From Tetragonia tetragonoides (taxonomy: Eukaryota > Streptophyta > Magnoliopsida > Caryophyllales > Aizoaceae): a stretch of 64,000 nucleotides of DNA. Shown here piece after piece: positions 11,148-22,043 of the stretch (positions are counted from its first letter, which is position 1; the number at the start of each line of letters is the position of its first letter). Below the pieces are notes generated by a model that did not search any database, had not been told where the DNA came from, and worked only from the letters and a program-made list of their open reading frames with translations. The stretch spans positions 11,741,001 through 11,805,000 of the forward strand of contig CM076143.1 in NCBI GenBank assembly GCA_038025085.1, given 5' to 3'. A program made the position numbers and the translations under genes.

Positions 11148-12782
11148 CTTAATCTGACTTGACATCATGATTTCGAGAACTTCTATTGCTATATCCACCT
11201 TCTCATTTTTACATAATTCCTGAATCATGAACTTATAAGCGTTATTTTTTATCTTCTGGTTTTTTCTACCCATCTTCCTGAGTATCTCCACAGCGTCAAC
11301 AACTTTATCTGCTCGACAAAAGCCCCAGACCAAACAACGATGAGTTATCTCATCAGGGTTTACCCCCTTCTCAATCATCTCCCCATATACTTGCAGCGCT
11401 TTCTCCATAAAGCCCTTCTTAGCCAAACCATCAATGACAATATTGTAAGTAATCAAACCAGGAGAGCAACTGCTTTCACCTAAAAGTTCAAAAATACCAA
11501 GAGCTTCATGTACCATTCATTCCTTACAAATTGCATCCAATAAAGTATTGTAAGTGATTATGTCTGGACACAACTTCTTAGTAACCATTTGAACAAGAAA
11601 GTCAATGGCATGACCCAAGAGCCCATGCTTGCACAAACCATTGATCATGATGTTATAAGTAACAACAGTTGGTGGGTGGGAAGTCTGATGCATTATGGAC
11701 AAAATGTCATCAGCTGCACTCCAACAACCGTGGCTGCATAGAGCATGAAGGATAGTGTTGTAAGTCACGACATCTGGCTCCAAGCAGTATGATATTAGAT
11801 TGTACATCACCAATGCCGTGTCTTCAAAATTGCCTTCTTTACAAGTTGAATTAATCAACAAATTGTAGGTAATAAGGTCAGGATAACAGCCCTCAACTGC
11901 TAAATCGTACACCACTTTAAGAGCCCTTACTAACCCACAACGCTTGAAGATTAGCTCCAGCAGAATCATATATGTGACAAGATAAGGAGGGCATCCCTTT
12001 CTAAGTTGCCCCTTCCAAAACCCAACAGCCTGATTAAACCTGCCCCTATCAAAGAAGCACCTGATAATTGTGTTATAAGTGATCGTATCTGGAGGGCAGC
12101 CACTTGAGCTTATATCTTCCAAGTGATCAATAGCAGAGTTTAACTGCCCATTCTTGCACAATCCACAAATCAACATGTTGTGTGTGATAATGTCAGGAAC
12201 ACCACCTGACATGACCACAATTGCCAAAACTTTTGCTGCCTTCTCAATCTGACCTTGATTACTGAGACCACAGATTAAATTTATGCAAGACGGAAAGTGA
12301 GGAATTTGGTTTCTACGTGACATGACCTCCACCAATCTTGTTGCTTCAAACAGCTTGCCTAAGCTGCAGAATTTTTGAAGAATATAATTGTTTCTGACCT
12401 CATCATTCTCTACAAAAGGTCCATCAAATGATAAACCAGGTTTCTCTATACTCAATTGTCCACTATTCTTATGGACACCATTTGTATATCTCCTTGAGGT
12501 CCATTTCCATCTATCATGACCAATCTCATCAACGTCATCAATGCAGACACTATCTTGCTGAGCTCTACAACTTAGCTGGAAAACGGCTCTCCTCGAGCTG
12601 AATCCTTCAACTCTTAAACAAAAGTTAAGTTTGCCACTACATTTTACTACAGAACCAAAGTCACGATTTGATGTACAATGGACAATAGCACCAAAAGGTT
12701 CCGTTTTATTACAGCATGATTCCCGTCCACGGAAACAAGGCACCTCAACTCCAGAGCTCTGAATAGCAGCTGAAAGCACCAT

Positions 12783-14096
12783 TCTTACCTTGTACAGCAC
12801 TCAACAATATCCCTCGTGATCATTCAAGAAAAGCACCAGATCCCATATTGGAGTGCCTTTTTTCTCTGAATAACCAAAATGCAAAAACTTATAGGAATTA
12901 TAAACCTGCAACAAGTAGGGCCAGGATTCAGAGTTTAGATAAAATCTCAATGCACCATGACCTTTATGGAACAACAGACATTTGGTTAACGGGTGACTGG
13001 CTGACAACCAAGATGAAGTTCGAGAATTTAAATCACAAAAATCAGTCGAGGTACATTCAACTTTTTAATTCTTGTTTTGAGAACTGTGGTCTCAAGAATA
13101 TATAATTTTTCCAAAAAATTAAAGCTTTCTTAGTTCAAGGACCCATATGAAAGCTTCATAGTAGCCACTCACCCACTCTATCACAACCGCTCCCCCCTCC
13201 CCCAAAACAAACGAATCACGGGAAAAAGAAGGAAGAATTCTAGTGGTAACTGCTGACTTTTAAAGGAATGTTCAAAAAATTAAGACCCAGTACCACTATT
13301 AACTATATTGAAATAGTACTTGGTTCTTGTTCCTTAAAACATAATTTTCTTTGCCATGGTCCTTGAAAGTAAATAGATAGGATTCTGACTTCTCCACAAT
13401 TATTTTGCCACCGAAAAGTGAACATACATACACAACTCATATTTGACATGTCCAAAACACTTTTATTTGGACTTTTCAAAGAGAAGTTTCAACTTTCAAT
13501 GTTGTACGCGTCTTGTACCGGTACTATAGATTAAGAAAACCAAAATTGAATATGAGAAGTGCTATTCCAGACATTTGAACATGAATATTAGCGTCATATA
13601 AGTGTAACACTATGGAGCCCTTTCCTCATTGGCTCCAATTCTACATTTGACAGCATACCCAAATATGGTGAATTGCTCAATTGCTCCATAATTAGCAGGT
13701 ATGGCTACATTACGTCATCATAGCTATGAATTTTACAGTTTTAACTGTTTTGTATGATATGCACAGAATAATAACTCATGTGCTAAATGAGCATCTAAGA
13801 GTTATTAAACAAACCATTTCCAAGAGCAACAACACATTTTGGGGGTAAATAGCTGAAACCCAGGTTACACATTCAATATAAACTACATAAGTAGGAACAA
13901 AAATTAATACTATAGCATACTCTTAAACTAGTACAAGCACACATTTTTGTTGCAACCGCGCATATTTCACGTTTTAGTGGCATAAGGCAAGCCATCAATA
14001 CCCATTAGACCATTACCCAGTATCATTCAAGCTAAATAGTGACAATAAACTAATAATTACATAAGAAAAGAAATGACATAAGACAATTGTGAATTG
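12783..14096. other. Upstream region of the broken PPR gene; no gene found
   Basis: AT-rich sequence holding the probable promoter and 5' UTR of the minus-strand PPR gene. The frame from 13007 to 12801 ends just before the PPR frame and looks like 5' UTR, not protein. No repeat or RNA gene was recognised between 13100 and 14090. Confidence 0.45.
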
Positions 14097-14152
14097 CTAA
14101 ATACCGCCCCAAATTACTACCTACCGCCCCCCCCAAATTCCAATTTTGCCCT
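14097..14152 (+). repeat. MULE left terminal inverted repeat, outer block
   Basis: Matches the reverse complement of 20331-20385 almost base for base, differing by a two-base C-run expansion, one single-base gap and a few substitutions at the outer end. Confidence 0.9.
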
Positions 14153-14504
14153 CACTCACTCTCACTCACTCTCACTAACTCTCACTCACTCATCTTTCCT
14201 CTCTTCCTCACTCACTCTCACTCATCCTTCCTCTCCTCCTCACTCACTCTCACTCATCCTCACCACCACACCATCACACCGGCAACCACCACCACTCACG
14301 GCACCACCACCACCACCACCATCACAACGGAATGTCAGGGGCTAGCGGCAGCGGCAGAGGCTTCGACGGCGAGGGAGGCGGTGACCGACCGCATCGCGGG
14401 GGGGTAACTTTTCGAAATTTTTTTTGCCTTGAATTGAATTTTTTTTGCCTTGAATTGAATCGCGAACTTATGAATTGAAGTTGTGTTGAAATTTTTTTTT
14501 TTTG

Positions 14505-14634
14505 TGTCGATCGTCTGCCGATCTCGACTCACCCTTGGGTGAGTCGTCTGTGACCGGCGACTCACCCAAGGGTGAGTCGAGATCGGCCGACGACTCACCC
14601 AAGGGTGAGTCGCCGGTCGCAGACGACCGACACA
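14505..14634. repeat. Palindrome cluster in MULE left arm
   Basis: Three copies of the near-palindrome GACTCACCC-(TT/AA)-GGGTGAGTC at 14526-14545, 14559-14578 and 14592-14611. They are flanked by inverted GTGTCGATCGTCTGC / GCAGACGACCGACAC arms, so the whole ~130 bases can fold into one large branched hairpin. Confidence 0.88.
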
Positions 14635-14646
14635 AAAAAAAAAAAA

Positions 14647-14655
14647 TTATTATTA

Positions 14656-14712
<57 letters not shown>

Positions 14713-14775
14713 TATTGTTATTATTATTATTATTATTATTATTTATTGTTATTATTATTATTATTATTATTTATC

Positions 14776-14817
<42 letters not shown>
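14647..14817. repeat. (ATT)n array in MULE left arm
   Basis: Imperfect ATT trinucleotide array of ~170 bases, interrupted by TTTATTG and TTATCG steps. It mirrors the AAT array at 19856-20022 in the other arm. Confidence 0.92.
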
Positions 14818-14974
14818 GATTATTGTTTAATTAATTAAAAATGTGAAATGATAGAGGGGAGGAGCCGGTAAATCGGTGCTGAGGTTATTCAGTGAACTAG
14901 TTGGTTCAGGACCGCGTCACGCGAGGACGCGCGGGATTGATGCCTCTGTACGGAGACAGAGAGAGGCAGTTCGG

Positions 14975-16809
14975 ATGAGGGAGATGACTGCCGAGCAACA
15001 CGATTACGAAACTAGCGATTTCTACTCCGGGGATCAGTTATTGGACGATGATCAGTTATTGGACGATGATCAGATTGGCGACGAATCATCCTCAGATTGG
15101 CGCGTGGTGAAGGGCAGAGGCGGTAGGTTTGTTAGTACTGGGTCGTCCAGTACTAGCAAACGATCTATAGCCGAGGACGACACTACGTGGCTTGTTACAG
15201 GGCCTGTGCCCGGTGGGCCGGCGGATGATAGCGTCATACCGAGCTTCCTGGGCCACGTAGCGTCTCGTATGTGGAATGGAGAGACGAGGGGTCTCTTGAA
15301 GTGTCAGAACCGATTCATTGTCTGTCAGCGGCTGAGTCAGTGACGAGCAGAGATGTCGGCCGAGATGAGGGCCCAGATCGAGGGGACTGGGTTATCACAC
15401 CTGGCAGACATTATGTTCAGACATATTGACTTCCCCCTGATATCTGCATTCGTTGAAAGGGGGCAGCCGGATACGAACTCGTTCCACATGCCGTTCGGAG
15501 AGATGACGATCATGTTGCACGATGTATGGCATATTCTTCGGATTCCTGTAGATGGACAGCTCGTTTCCAGTGAGGGACGGGATGGGCAGCTGCAGACGGC
15601 GGCCATGGAGGTTCTCGGGGTCACCCGAGATGAACTGATGTGTAGCCACTGGCAGGGCGGTGCGGTCCTCACGGAGTCGATTTTTGAGCTTTGCCGTGAG
15701 CAAGTGGAGGACAACCAGGTGACAGCTTGGATGTGGTTACTTATTGGATCCACCTTGTTTGTCGACAAGAGTGGTAACCGTATTAGACCCTCCTGCGTGA
15801 TGGAGGTGATGGACGACGGTGTCGAAACGGTGCATGACTTCTCTTGGGGATCTGCTGCCCTCGCCTTCCTATATCGTCAACTCGGTATAGCTAGTCGCGG
15901 GGATTCTCAGGGCATCTGCGGATGCCTAATTCTCCTCCAGGCATGGATATACGAGTACTTTCCCTGCTTCCGACCTCATCGGGAGCGGATGGTTGTCGGG
16001 GACGACGAGGCTCCCCGTGCGTCCGTATGGAGTGCCCAGGCTGAGGGCAAGGACGTGGTTCGACTACACTCCTTACGTAGACGCTTGGATCAGCTGCGAG
16101 CGCCAGAGGTACGTCATTTAGTTATCGGTGTTCATGATTTATTTCGTCGTTTGCTATGTTTTGTTTACTTCACCATAACTTTCAACATTTCTACGTAGGT
16201 GGTGTGGCTGCCGTACGGTTCTGACCCGGCAGTATCTGTACCGAGGACTGTATTCATGGGGTGGCTACGGTATCGGGATATTATCGAACCGTACATGCCT
16301 GGTCGTTGTTTACGACAAATCGGGTACGTACAGAGTATCCCTTTCCCGATCATTAGGCCAGAGAAAGCGATCAGGTCATGGAGCAGTCGTTCGTACAAGG
16401 TTGTCTACCCCGAACGGATGTCATCTGATGCCTGGCGTATGTTCCCGGGATTTTACATTCTTGGTCTCCATGGGTTTCAGGCATCCACGTCAGATCCCAC
16501 AACATGTACGGATGACTACCTCGCATGGTACTACCGTAACTCCCACCCTCGGCTGATACGTGACGCTGCAGGACCTGTGATTCCTCCACGATCCAACAGC
16601 GATTATGTAAGTGATTAACTAAACTAAAATATATATTTTTTTACGTATTACATATCTCTGAACTCACACTCATTGTTACTTTTTTGCAGTGGGTGAATCG
16701 TCTAGCCGTCGGATTTGAGTCTTACATTACTTTGGTTCCTCCGGAGCAAGCGGAAGGTCCTCGATCATTTATGGAGGAGTATATGAGAGATTGGCGGGCT
16801 GCCAAATGA
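14975..16809 (+). pseudogene. Plant mobile domain (PMD) protein encoded by the MULE
   Basis: PMD proteins include host MAIN/MAIL factors and transposon-encoded relatives, often labelled 'serine/threonine phosphatase 7 long form homolog'. Exons: 14975-16108, 16199-16606 and 16690-16809 (stop TGA), with GT-AG introns in matching phase. An acidic N-terminal region contains a duplicated QLLDDD segment. PMD signatures follow: GPVPGGPADDSVIPSFLGHVASRMWNGE split over two lines of homology (GGPADDSVIPSF, GHVASRMWNGE), AFVERGQPDTNSFHMPFGEM, MLHDVWHILRIPVDG, SWGSAALAFLYRQLG, WMWLLIG and, in exon 2, RTVFMGWLRYRDIIEPYMPGR split as MGWLRYRDIIEPYMPGR. One in-frame TGA at 15341-15343 separates the N-terminal part from the PMD core; the frame is unchanged after it. 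The frame is open upstream to 14876 without another ATG. The product is 553 codons if the stop is ignored. Confidence 0.86.
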
Positions 16810-17045
16810 TGTATTGACCCTAGATGAATTTGTTATATATTTATATAAGAGTTTCATTGTTATTGTTATTTATTTGTGTTATTGTAATTTGTTGTTTCTT
16901 ATTTACCTTTTTTGTTTTATTGTAATTTGTTGTTTTATTTACCTCCAATAATCACGACCACTCTCCACATGCAAAATATAACAATCACACAAAAATGTGA
17001 CAATGATATAAGTAGAAAAATATAACAATCACGCAAAACATTCAA
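16810..17045. other. Short AT-rich spacer between convergent MULE genes
   Basis: 236 bases separate the PMD stop from the OTU stop on the other strand. It holds only AT-rich runs and short TTGTAATTTGTTG repeats, consistent with the 3' UTRs and polyadenylation signals of both genes. Confidence 0.6.
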
Positions 17046-19844
17046 TTACGTCGACCTCGCTAAACGATCCCAATGTGCTCTTCGCCTAACATACATTTGC
17101 TCCCAATCAGCGACACTATCAGAACGGGAAGTAAACCATGCTGCGCATATCGGAGGAACAGGGAAATCTGAGGCTAAATCCAGACGGATATAATGCATGT
17201 ACGAATTACCTAAATGACCTATGACAATTTCCCTACTTGGACGTGTAGCAGTCGAAGGTGCTTGCAACGGTAGCACTGTGTAACAAGCATATAACCCCCT
17301 TCCGCTGCCGTATCCGAATAACATAATCGCTGCATTGAAGAGGTTGGCAATCGGGAACAAATCCTCAAGTACTATCATCCAGTGATCATCGTTACACGCA
17401 CCTCCGTCCCACATAATACGGCGGTAACCAGCGTCGACCCCCCCAACGTATATGTTTTCGTACAATGCTCGGTTAGCTAAGAGTTTGTTTGCAATGCAAA
17501 CTCTCGTCAATCGCCATTGCTCTTGGTCTCCGAAAACGTAGTCCGCAATGACACGGAAACCGCAATTACCATCCCCAAGCACATCGAGATATCCTTCAAT
17601 GAAAGGTATGATGATTCCCGGAATTTTGTTAACATGATAGAATTCAGTGATATCTATTGCGTGTCCAGCTGCAAGACAATATAATAGAAAGTCATTAATA
17701 GTACTTATCAAAAAGTAATTAACAACATTATGTACATGTTAATAAATTATGGGTTTTCATACCAGTACTCCGCACGATGTTACTCGATGAGGATGAGATA
17801 CGACCACGCCTGCGGCTCGAACTAGATGACCTAGGGCGATCACGACCCCTCTGGGAGTACTCCTATGAACTAGGATCACGTCTGGTAGAGGAACTCCCTC
17901 TCGGTCGACCTCTGACTGTCGTGTTCGCTTCCGGCTCGACGTAACTCGCTTCCTCAGGATGAAGCTGCTCATTCATAAGGACAGATATGTTGCGCACAAC
18001 TGCCCGGTCGCTTGAGTTAACCTCGTCGACCAGAGAGTGAAAGTATCGATGGTCCTCAGATGGATGCTCAGTCATGTCAAGCGTAGCTATCTCCACTGCA
18101 TCACTAATAACGAGTGTTCGCCAAAATTTGTGGACACTATTCAAGCTAATTGGCGTGCCCGTATCCGTGGCCGTTTTCAACTCACACGCACACGGGATCT
18201 GATGAGTGGATCTCAATACACAACCGCAACGATCAAATACTTGGTGACTCAATTCTCTCATCCTCTTCAGCTCATTTGATAATATTTCTAAGCAGTAATG
18301 GGAAACATACCCGGTCAGATAGTTGAATGGGAAACCCGAGTACATCACACTTCTTCGTCTTCTGCACTCTTCAAGTGTGTACTTGATCTCAGTTATTTGT
18401 GACTCAATTGACTTGTTGACCTTGTTCCAAACATTGTCCAAAGCTCCAGTTGAGGAGTTCAACCACTGTTTTAGCGCGGCATGTGCACTCTCCACCCTGC
18501 AAGTCGTAGTGTTGCCAAGGTGTAGCACCTTATTCGTCCACGCAGCCACAAACATCTCTTTGTATCTCAGCCAGGTCTCCTTTACATAGGATATCACGTG
18601 AGGGTAATTCCTCCAACTATCCTTCATCATGCGCACTGCTCTATCGTACGCAGCTTCTGTGGAAGCTTCCATGATAATTTTCCACCTCCCGTTCTTGAAC
18701 CTCTGCGCGACAAGCTTATCTTTTCCATAAAGTCTGTACACTTTGTCTTCAACGACTTTGTTAATGTGCCATGTACAGAGCAAATGGGCACTCTCGGGAA
18801 ATATCTCTCTAATAGGTGTCATCAACCCTAGCTCACGATCGGTCACAATTGCTGTTGGGTGTACATCATTTCCAATAAGCATCCTCAACTTATCTAAGAC
18901 CCACGCATAGCTTGCCTGAGTCTCATCCTTCATAATGGCATAAGCTATGAGGAAGTTCTTATTGGTTGGAGTCATCCCCACTATCTCAAGAAACGGCATC
19001 TTATACTTGTTTGTTTTGTACGTGGAATCTAAGCCAATCAACCAACGAAAAGACCGAAGTAACTGAATTGATGTAGGGTGTGCCATGAACACGTGAGTTA
19101 CCTCATTAGTAGCTGGGTCGGCTCTTGTCCAATGTACGTACTTATTCTCCACAGCTAAATGATGAAACTGACCAATGACATCTCTCTCTTCAAAATCAAG
19201 TTTCCTTATACGATCTCTGTGGTTGTACACATGTCGTCTAGTTGCATTGTCCTCAGGAAATTTTTCCTTAATAGCGGCCAAGATAGCACATGGCTTTGTT
19301 TGTGCCGAAGTCATGTCACGAACGAGTTTCTTTGACACAGGACTAAGACCACTCATCTGACGATATCCCTCAGGAAACACAGCAAAGTCATGGTTGTGCG
19401 TACCCCTAATCCCAGGCAATGTGACAATCATCCAACTACTGGACCCATACACTTGCCGAGCTCTTAACTGGAACGTACATTTACAAGCCTTTGTTTTCGA
19501 TTTCTTCTGAGCAGCAGTATCTAAGTCTCTTAATTCCCCTCTGTAGCGTTCACCTCGATTGCATCTTAACAATTTTACGCTTCCATTCTTCTTGTGTGAC
19601 GAAATTATCAACTCAAACCCGATAGTAAGGGCAATTTGTTTTGCCCAATTAATTGCATCTGTATCACTATCAAATAACTCATCAGTGACGAAATGCGTAC
19701 TGTAATCAACACCATCACCACCGAACCGCTCCAAAGGAACCTAACAAAAACAACGAAAACAATGTTAGCTTAATCTTAAATTCAAACGTCTATCAAAACC
19801 GACTGAACCAAGGGACAGGCGTCTGAAATTTCCGTTTTGACCAT
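17046..19844 (-). pseudogene. MULE transposase with C-terminal OTU cysteine protease domain
   Basis: The main exon, 19740-17763, starts at a TTTTTGTTAG acceptor. It encodes a FAR1-type zinc-binding N-terminus (LLRCNRGE, KACKCTF, GTHNHDFA), the MULE DDE core (GLDSTYKTNKYKMPFLEIVG, then VTDRELGLM and LLCTWHINK) and a SWIM-like zinc finger (CGCVLRSTHQIPCACEL). After a single in-frame TAG at 17865-17863 the same frame continues through a Ser/Arg-rich linker to a GT donor at 17762. It joins in phase to exon 17668-17046, which carries an OTU-type catalytic block (LGDGNCGFRVIADY). A possible first exon with the ATG at 19844 (MVKTEISDACPL) lies in the inner arm, but the intron would be only ~59 bases, so this start is tentative. 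With the stop ignored, transposase and OTU form one protein. Confidence 0.86.
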
Positions 19845-19855
19845 GGAAGAAACAA

Positions 19856-19872
19856 TATTAATAATAACAATA

Positions 19873-19906
<34 letters not shown>

Positions 19907-19946
19907 TTAATAATAATAACAATAAATAATAATAATAATAACAATA

Positions 19947-20021
<75 letters not shown>

Positions 20022-20022
20022 T
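19856..20022. repeat. (AAT)n array in MULE right arm
   Basis: Imperfect AAT array of ~165 bases with AACAATAAAT interruptions, the inverted counterpart of 14647-14817. The long poly-Tyr, poly-Ile and poly-Leu frames here are artefacts. Confidence 0.92.
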
Positions 20023-20040
20023 TTTTTTTTTTTTTTTTTT

Positions 20041-20131
20041 GTGTCGGTCGTCTGCCGATCTCGACTCACCCTTGGGTGAGTCGTCTGCGACCGGCGACTC
20101 ACCCAAGGGTGAATCGGAAATTTCAGACGCC
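20041..20131. repeat. Palindrome cluster in MULE right arm
   Basis: Starts GTGTCGGTCGTCTGCC and holds GACTCACCC-TT-GGGTGAGTC at 20063-20082 and a one-mismatch copy at 20096-20115. It then reads GAAATTTCAGACGCC, which recurs inverted in the candidate first transposase exon near 19819-19835. Confidence 0.87.
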
Positions 20132-20330
20132 CGTGCAAAAAAATGCGCAAAATTTTTTTTTACCTCCGCCACCGTCGACGGCACTTCCTGGTCGCCGGCA
20201 GACATCCGCGACCGTTGTTTGAGTCAATGTTGATGAAGGTTGGCTATGAGAGTGGGTGGTAGAGTGGGTGTTAGAGAGGGAGAATTGGTGTGAGAGTTAG
20301 AGAGGGAGAGGATGAGTGTAAATTTAAAAA

Positions 20331-20393
20331 AGGGCAAAATTGGAATTTGGGGGGCGGTAGGTAGTAATTTAGGGGCGGTAAATAGTAACACCC
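20331..20393 (-). repeat. MULE right terminal inverted repeat, outer block
   Basis: Inverse of the left end block at 14097-14152. Its outermost bases read as complement GGGTGTTAC, a better preserved end than the left one. Confidence 0.88.
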
Positions 20394-20644
20394 GAATTCA
20401 ATTGGGTTTGTAGCATTTTCAATGAAATGAAAACAAACTAATAATGGGGTTACTTAAATTTAGCAGGAAACATGAAAACTGGGACCAAATCACCAAAACC
20501 AGGAGAAAGGAGCCTAATTTCCCAAAATCAAAACAACAAAAAAAAGTAACTTCACCAAAAACCTCCCTAAAACCCAACAGGTGGGGTTTAATAATGGTAA
20601 CCCATCAAGGAAGTTTAGTATTACCCATCAAATTGACAAAGTTG

Positions 20645-20771
<127 letters not shown>

Positions 20772-22043
20772 CTTGCGTTGAGTTACGTTACGGTTGGCTT
20801 TGCTATTGCCGTGCGTATCTTCAAAAATTTGGCGCCCTCGACATTAACGAGGTTTGTTCCTCTTCCTCTTTTAGTGCTTCCCCTTGTGCTTTCTCTTTCC
20901 GGTTTTCTCTTAAATTTTCATTTTAAAATATTAAGGACCGGGTTTTTTTGCCCCCCACAAACAGCTGTAATAAGTTTTTGTGCGATTTGTCACTTTAGGG
21001 AAACAAGGGTGATTTCTATAACCCTCAAAAAACAAACCAAAAAAAAAAAAAAAGTTGATTTACATAATTTTATTTTTTTTATCAAGAAAAAGAGAACTTG
21101 TCATGAAATATCATAATACATTTACAAATATAAATTTCTCCAAACAAGTGCAAATCTAAAATAATAATATGAAAATATTTCCCAACACTATTGCTTGTAA
21201 TCGGTGTGTTGCACGGCTCTATCGAATTTCTGGGTGCCCACATATTTTCCCTTCGATCGAAGATAATCACCAAAGGTGCTGCATGTATTCGGAAATAGAG
21301 ATTCCCATGATATAGAAGATCCAACTTGTCTTCCCATCCCAACGAAATAAAAAAGATCCAACAATCTAAATAGGATCTCATCAATCTAACCAACCTATAA
21401 AATCTCACATATTGTGAGAGAAAGACTCTCACACAGAGAGAGAAACCAACTCTCACAAATGGAGAGACCTTCATACTATGAAAATATACAAAAACACTAA
21501 TAAACAAAAGAAATTAGAACGATAGGAAGATGAAAATGGAAGGTAGTTTTTTATTTGGGGAGAGAGAAAGAAAAGGGACGGCGTGATTTACATAATTAGA
21601 GACCTAGTAAGTATCGTTTAAAATTAGCTCCCACGATATAGGGACACTATTTAGAAATAGGAACCTTAGAAATATAATGCACTTTTTATAAGCAGTTAGT
21701 GACCTTTTGTTTCACTAAAAAGTGACTATCCTCTCGGTTACGATAAAATCGTCTTCTTAAGCAATTTCTTGTGTACATTAGCACTAGAATAATAATTAAC
21801 GATTATTTCTTATTCCATGACTTTGGTGAACCAAATTCGAAGAATAGGATGAAAACTCATTACATTGTTGAACATTTAAACCAAACACTTAATATCAAGT
21901 ATGTAGTTCTCGTTCCATACCAAATTAAAACTAGGTATCAAGTTCTCACTCCATACATATAGGTGTCAAGTTACATACCTATTCTATAGCATTTTTCTGA
22001 ACCAAACACTTTGCGAGGTAAATTGACTCAAATAGTTCACTTT

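Larger units (their letters stand above)
7757..12782 (-). pseudogene. P-class PPR gene, At1g08610-like, split by an RTE LINE and carrying a nonsense codon
   Basis: Reads right to left from the ATG at 12782-12780. Residues 1-120 form a leader; PPR motifs follow from about residue 125 (FCSLGKLFEATRLVEVMSRR), with high similarity to Arabidopsis At1g08610, e.g. VVTYNIMINGLCKHGLLGHA. Two lesions are visible. A TGA at 11519-11517 replaces the codon between KE and MVHEALG, where At1g08610 has Gly; the frame continues unchanged after it. A LINE fills 7877-11130 inside the final motif. Past the LINE, the same frame resumes at about 7859 (ANLIKGIDAAGMIEEAKQL) and ends at a TGA at 7759-7757, so the ancestral 3' end is still present. 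Uninterrupted, the gene would be a normal P-class PPR of about 590 codons. If transcribed now, the product would stop at the first TGA, missing the last four or five repeats. Confidence 0.9.
14097..20393. mobile_element. Mutator-like transposon (MULE) carrying PMD, transposase and OTU domains
   Basis: A 6.3 kb DNA transposon. Its ends are inverted repeats: left from 14097 (CTAAATACCGCCCC...) and right to about 20393, whose complement reads GGGTGTTACTATTTACC then the same ACCGCCCC, AAATTACTACCTACCGCC and AAATTCCAATTTTGCCC blocks. Inside each end lie a CT/GA-rich tract, clusters of the GACTCACCC/GGGTGAGTC palindrome and an ATT (left) or AAT (right) array, all in mirrored order, so the inverted repeats are effectively several hundred bases long. 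Two gene units converge: a PMD gene (plus) and a transposase-OTU gene (minus). A clean 9 bp target duplication could not be read, because the outermost left end seems degraded. Confidence 0.9.

Noticed and set aside
12801..13007. Short minus-strand frame just upstream of the broken PPR gene
   Set aside because: It ends right before the PPR start and has no domain; treated as 5' UTR or spurious.
14505..14634. CRISPR-like array of short repeats
   Set aside because: Repeats are palindromic, irregularly spaced, lie inside a transposon arm of a plant genome and have no unique spacers or cas genes.
15353..16198. PMD gene as a host MAIN/MAIL gene
   Set aside because: It lies between matched MULE ends, convergent with the transposase gene, and carries a stop; a domesticated host gene is less likely.
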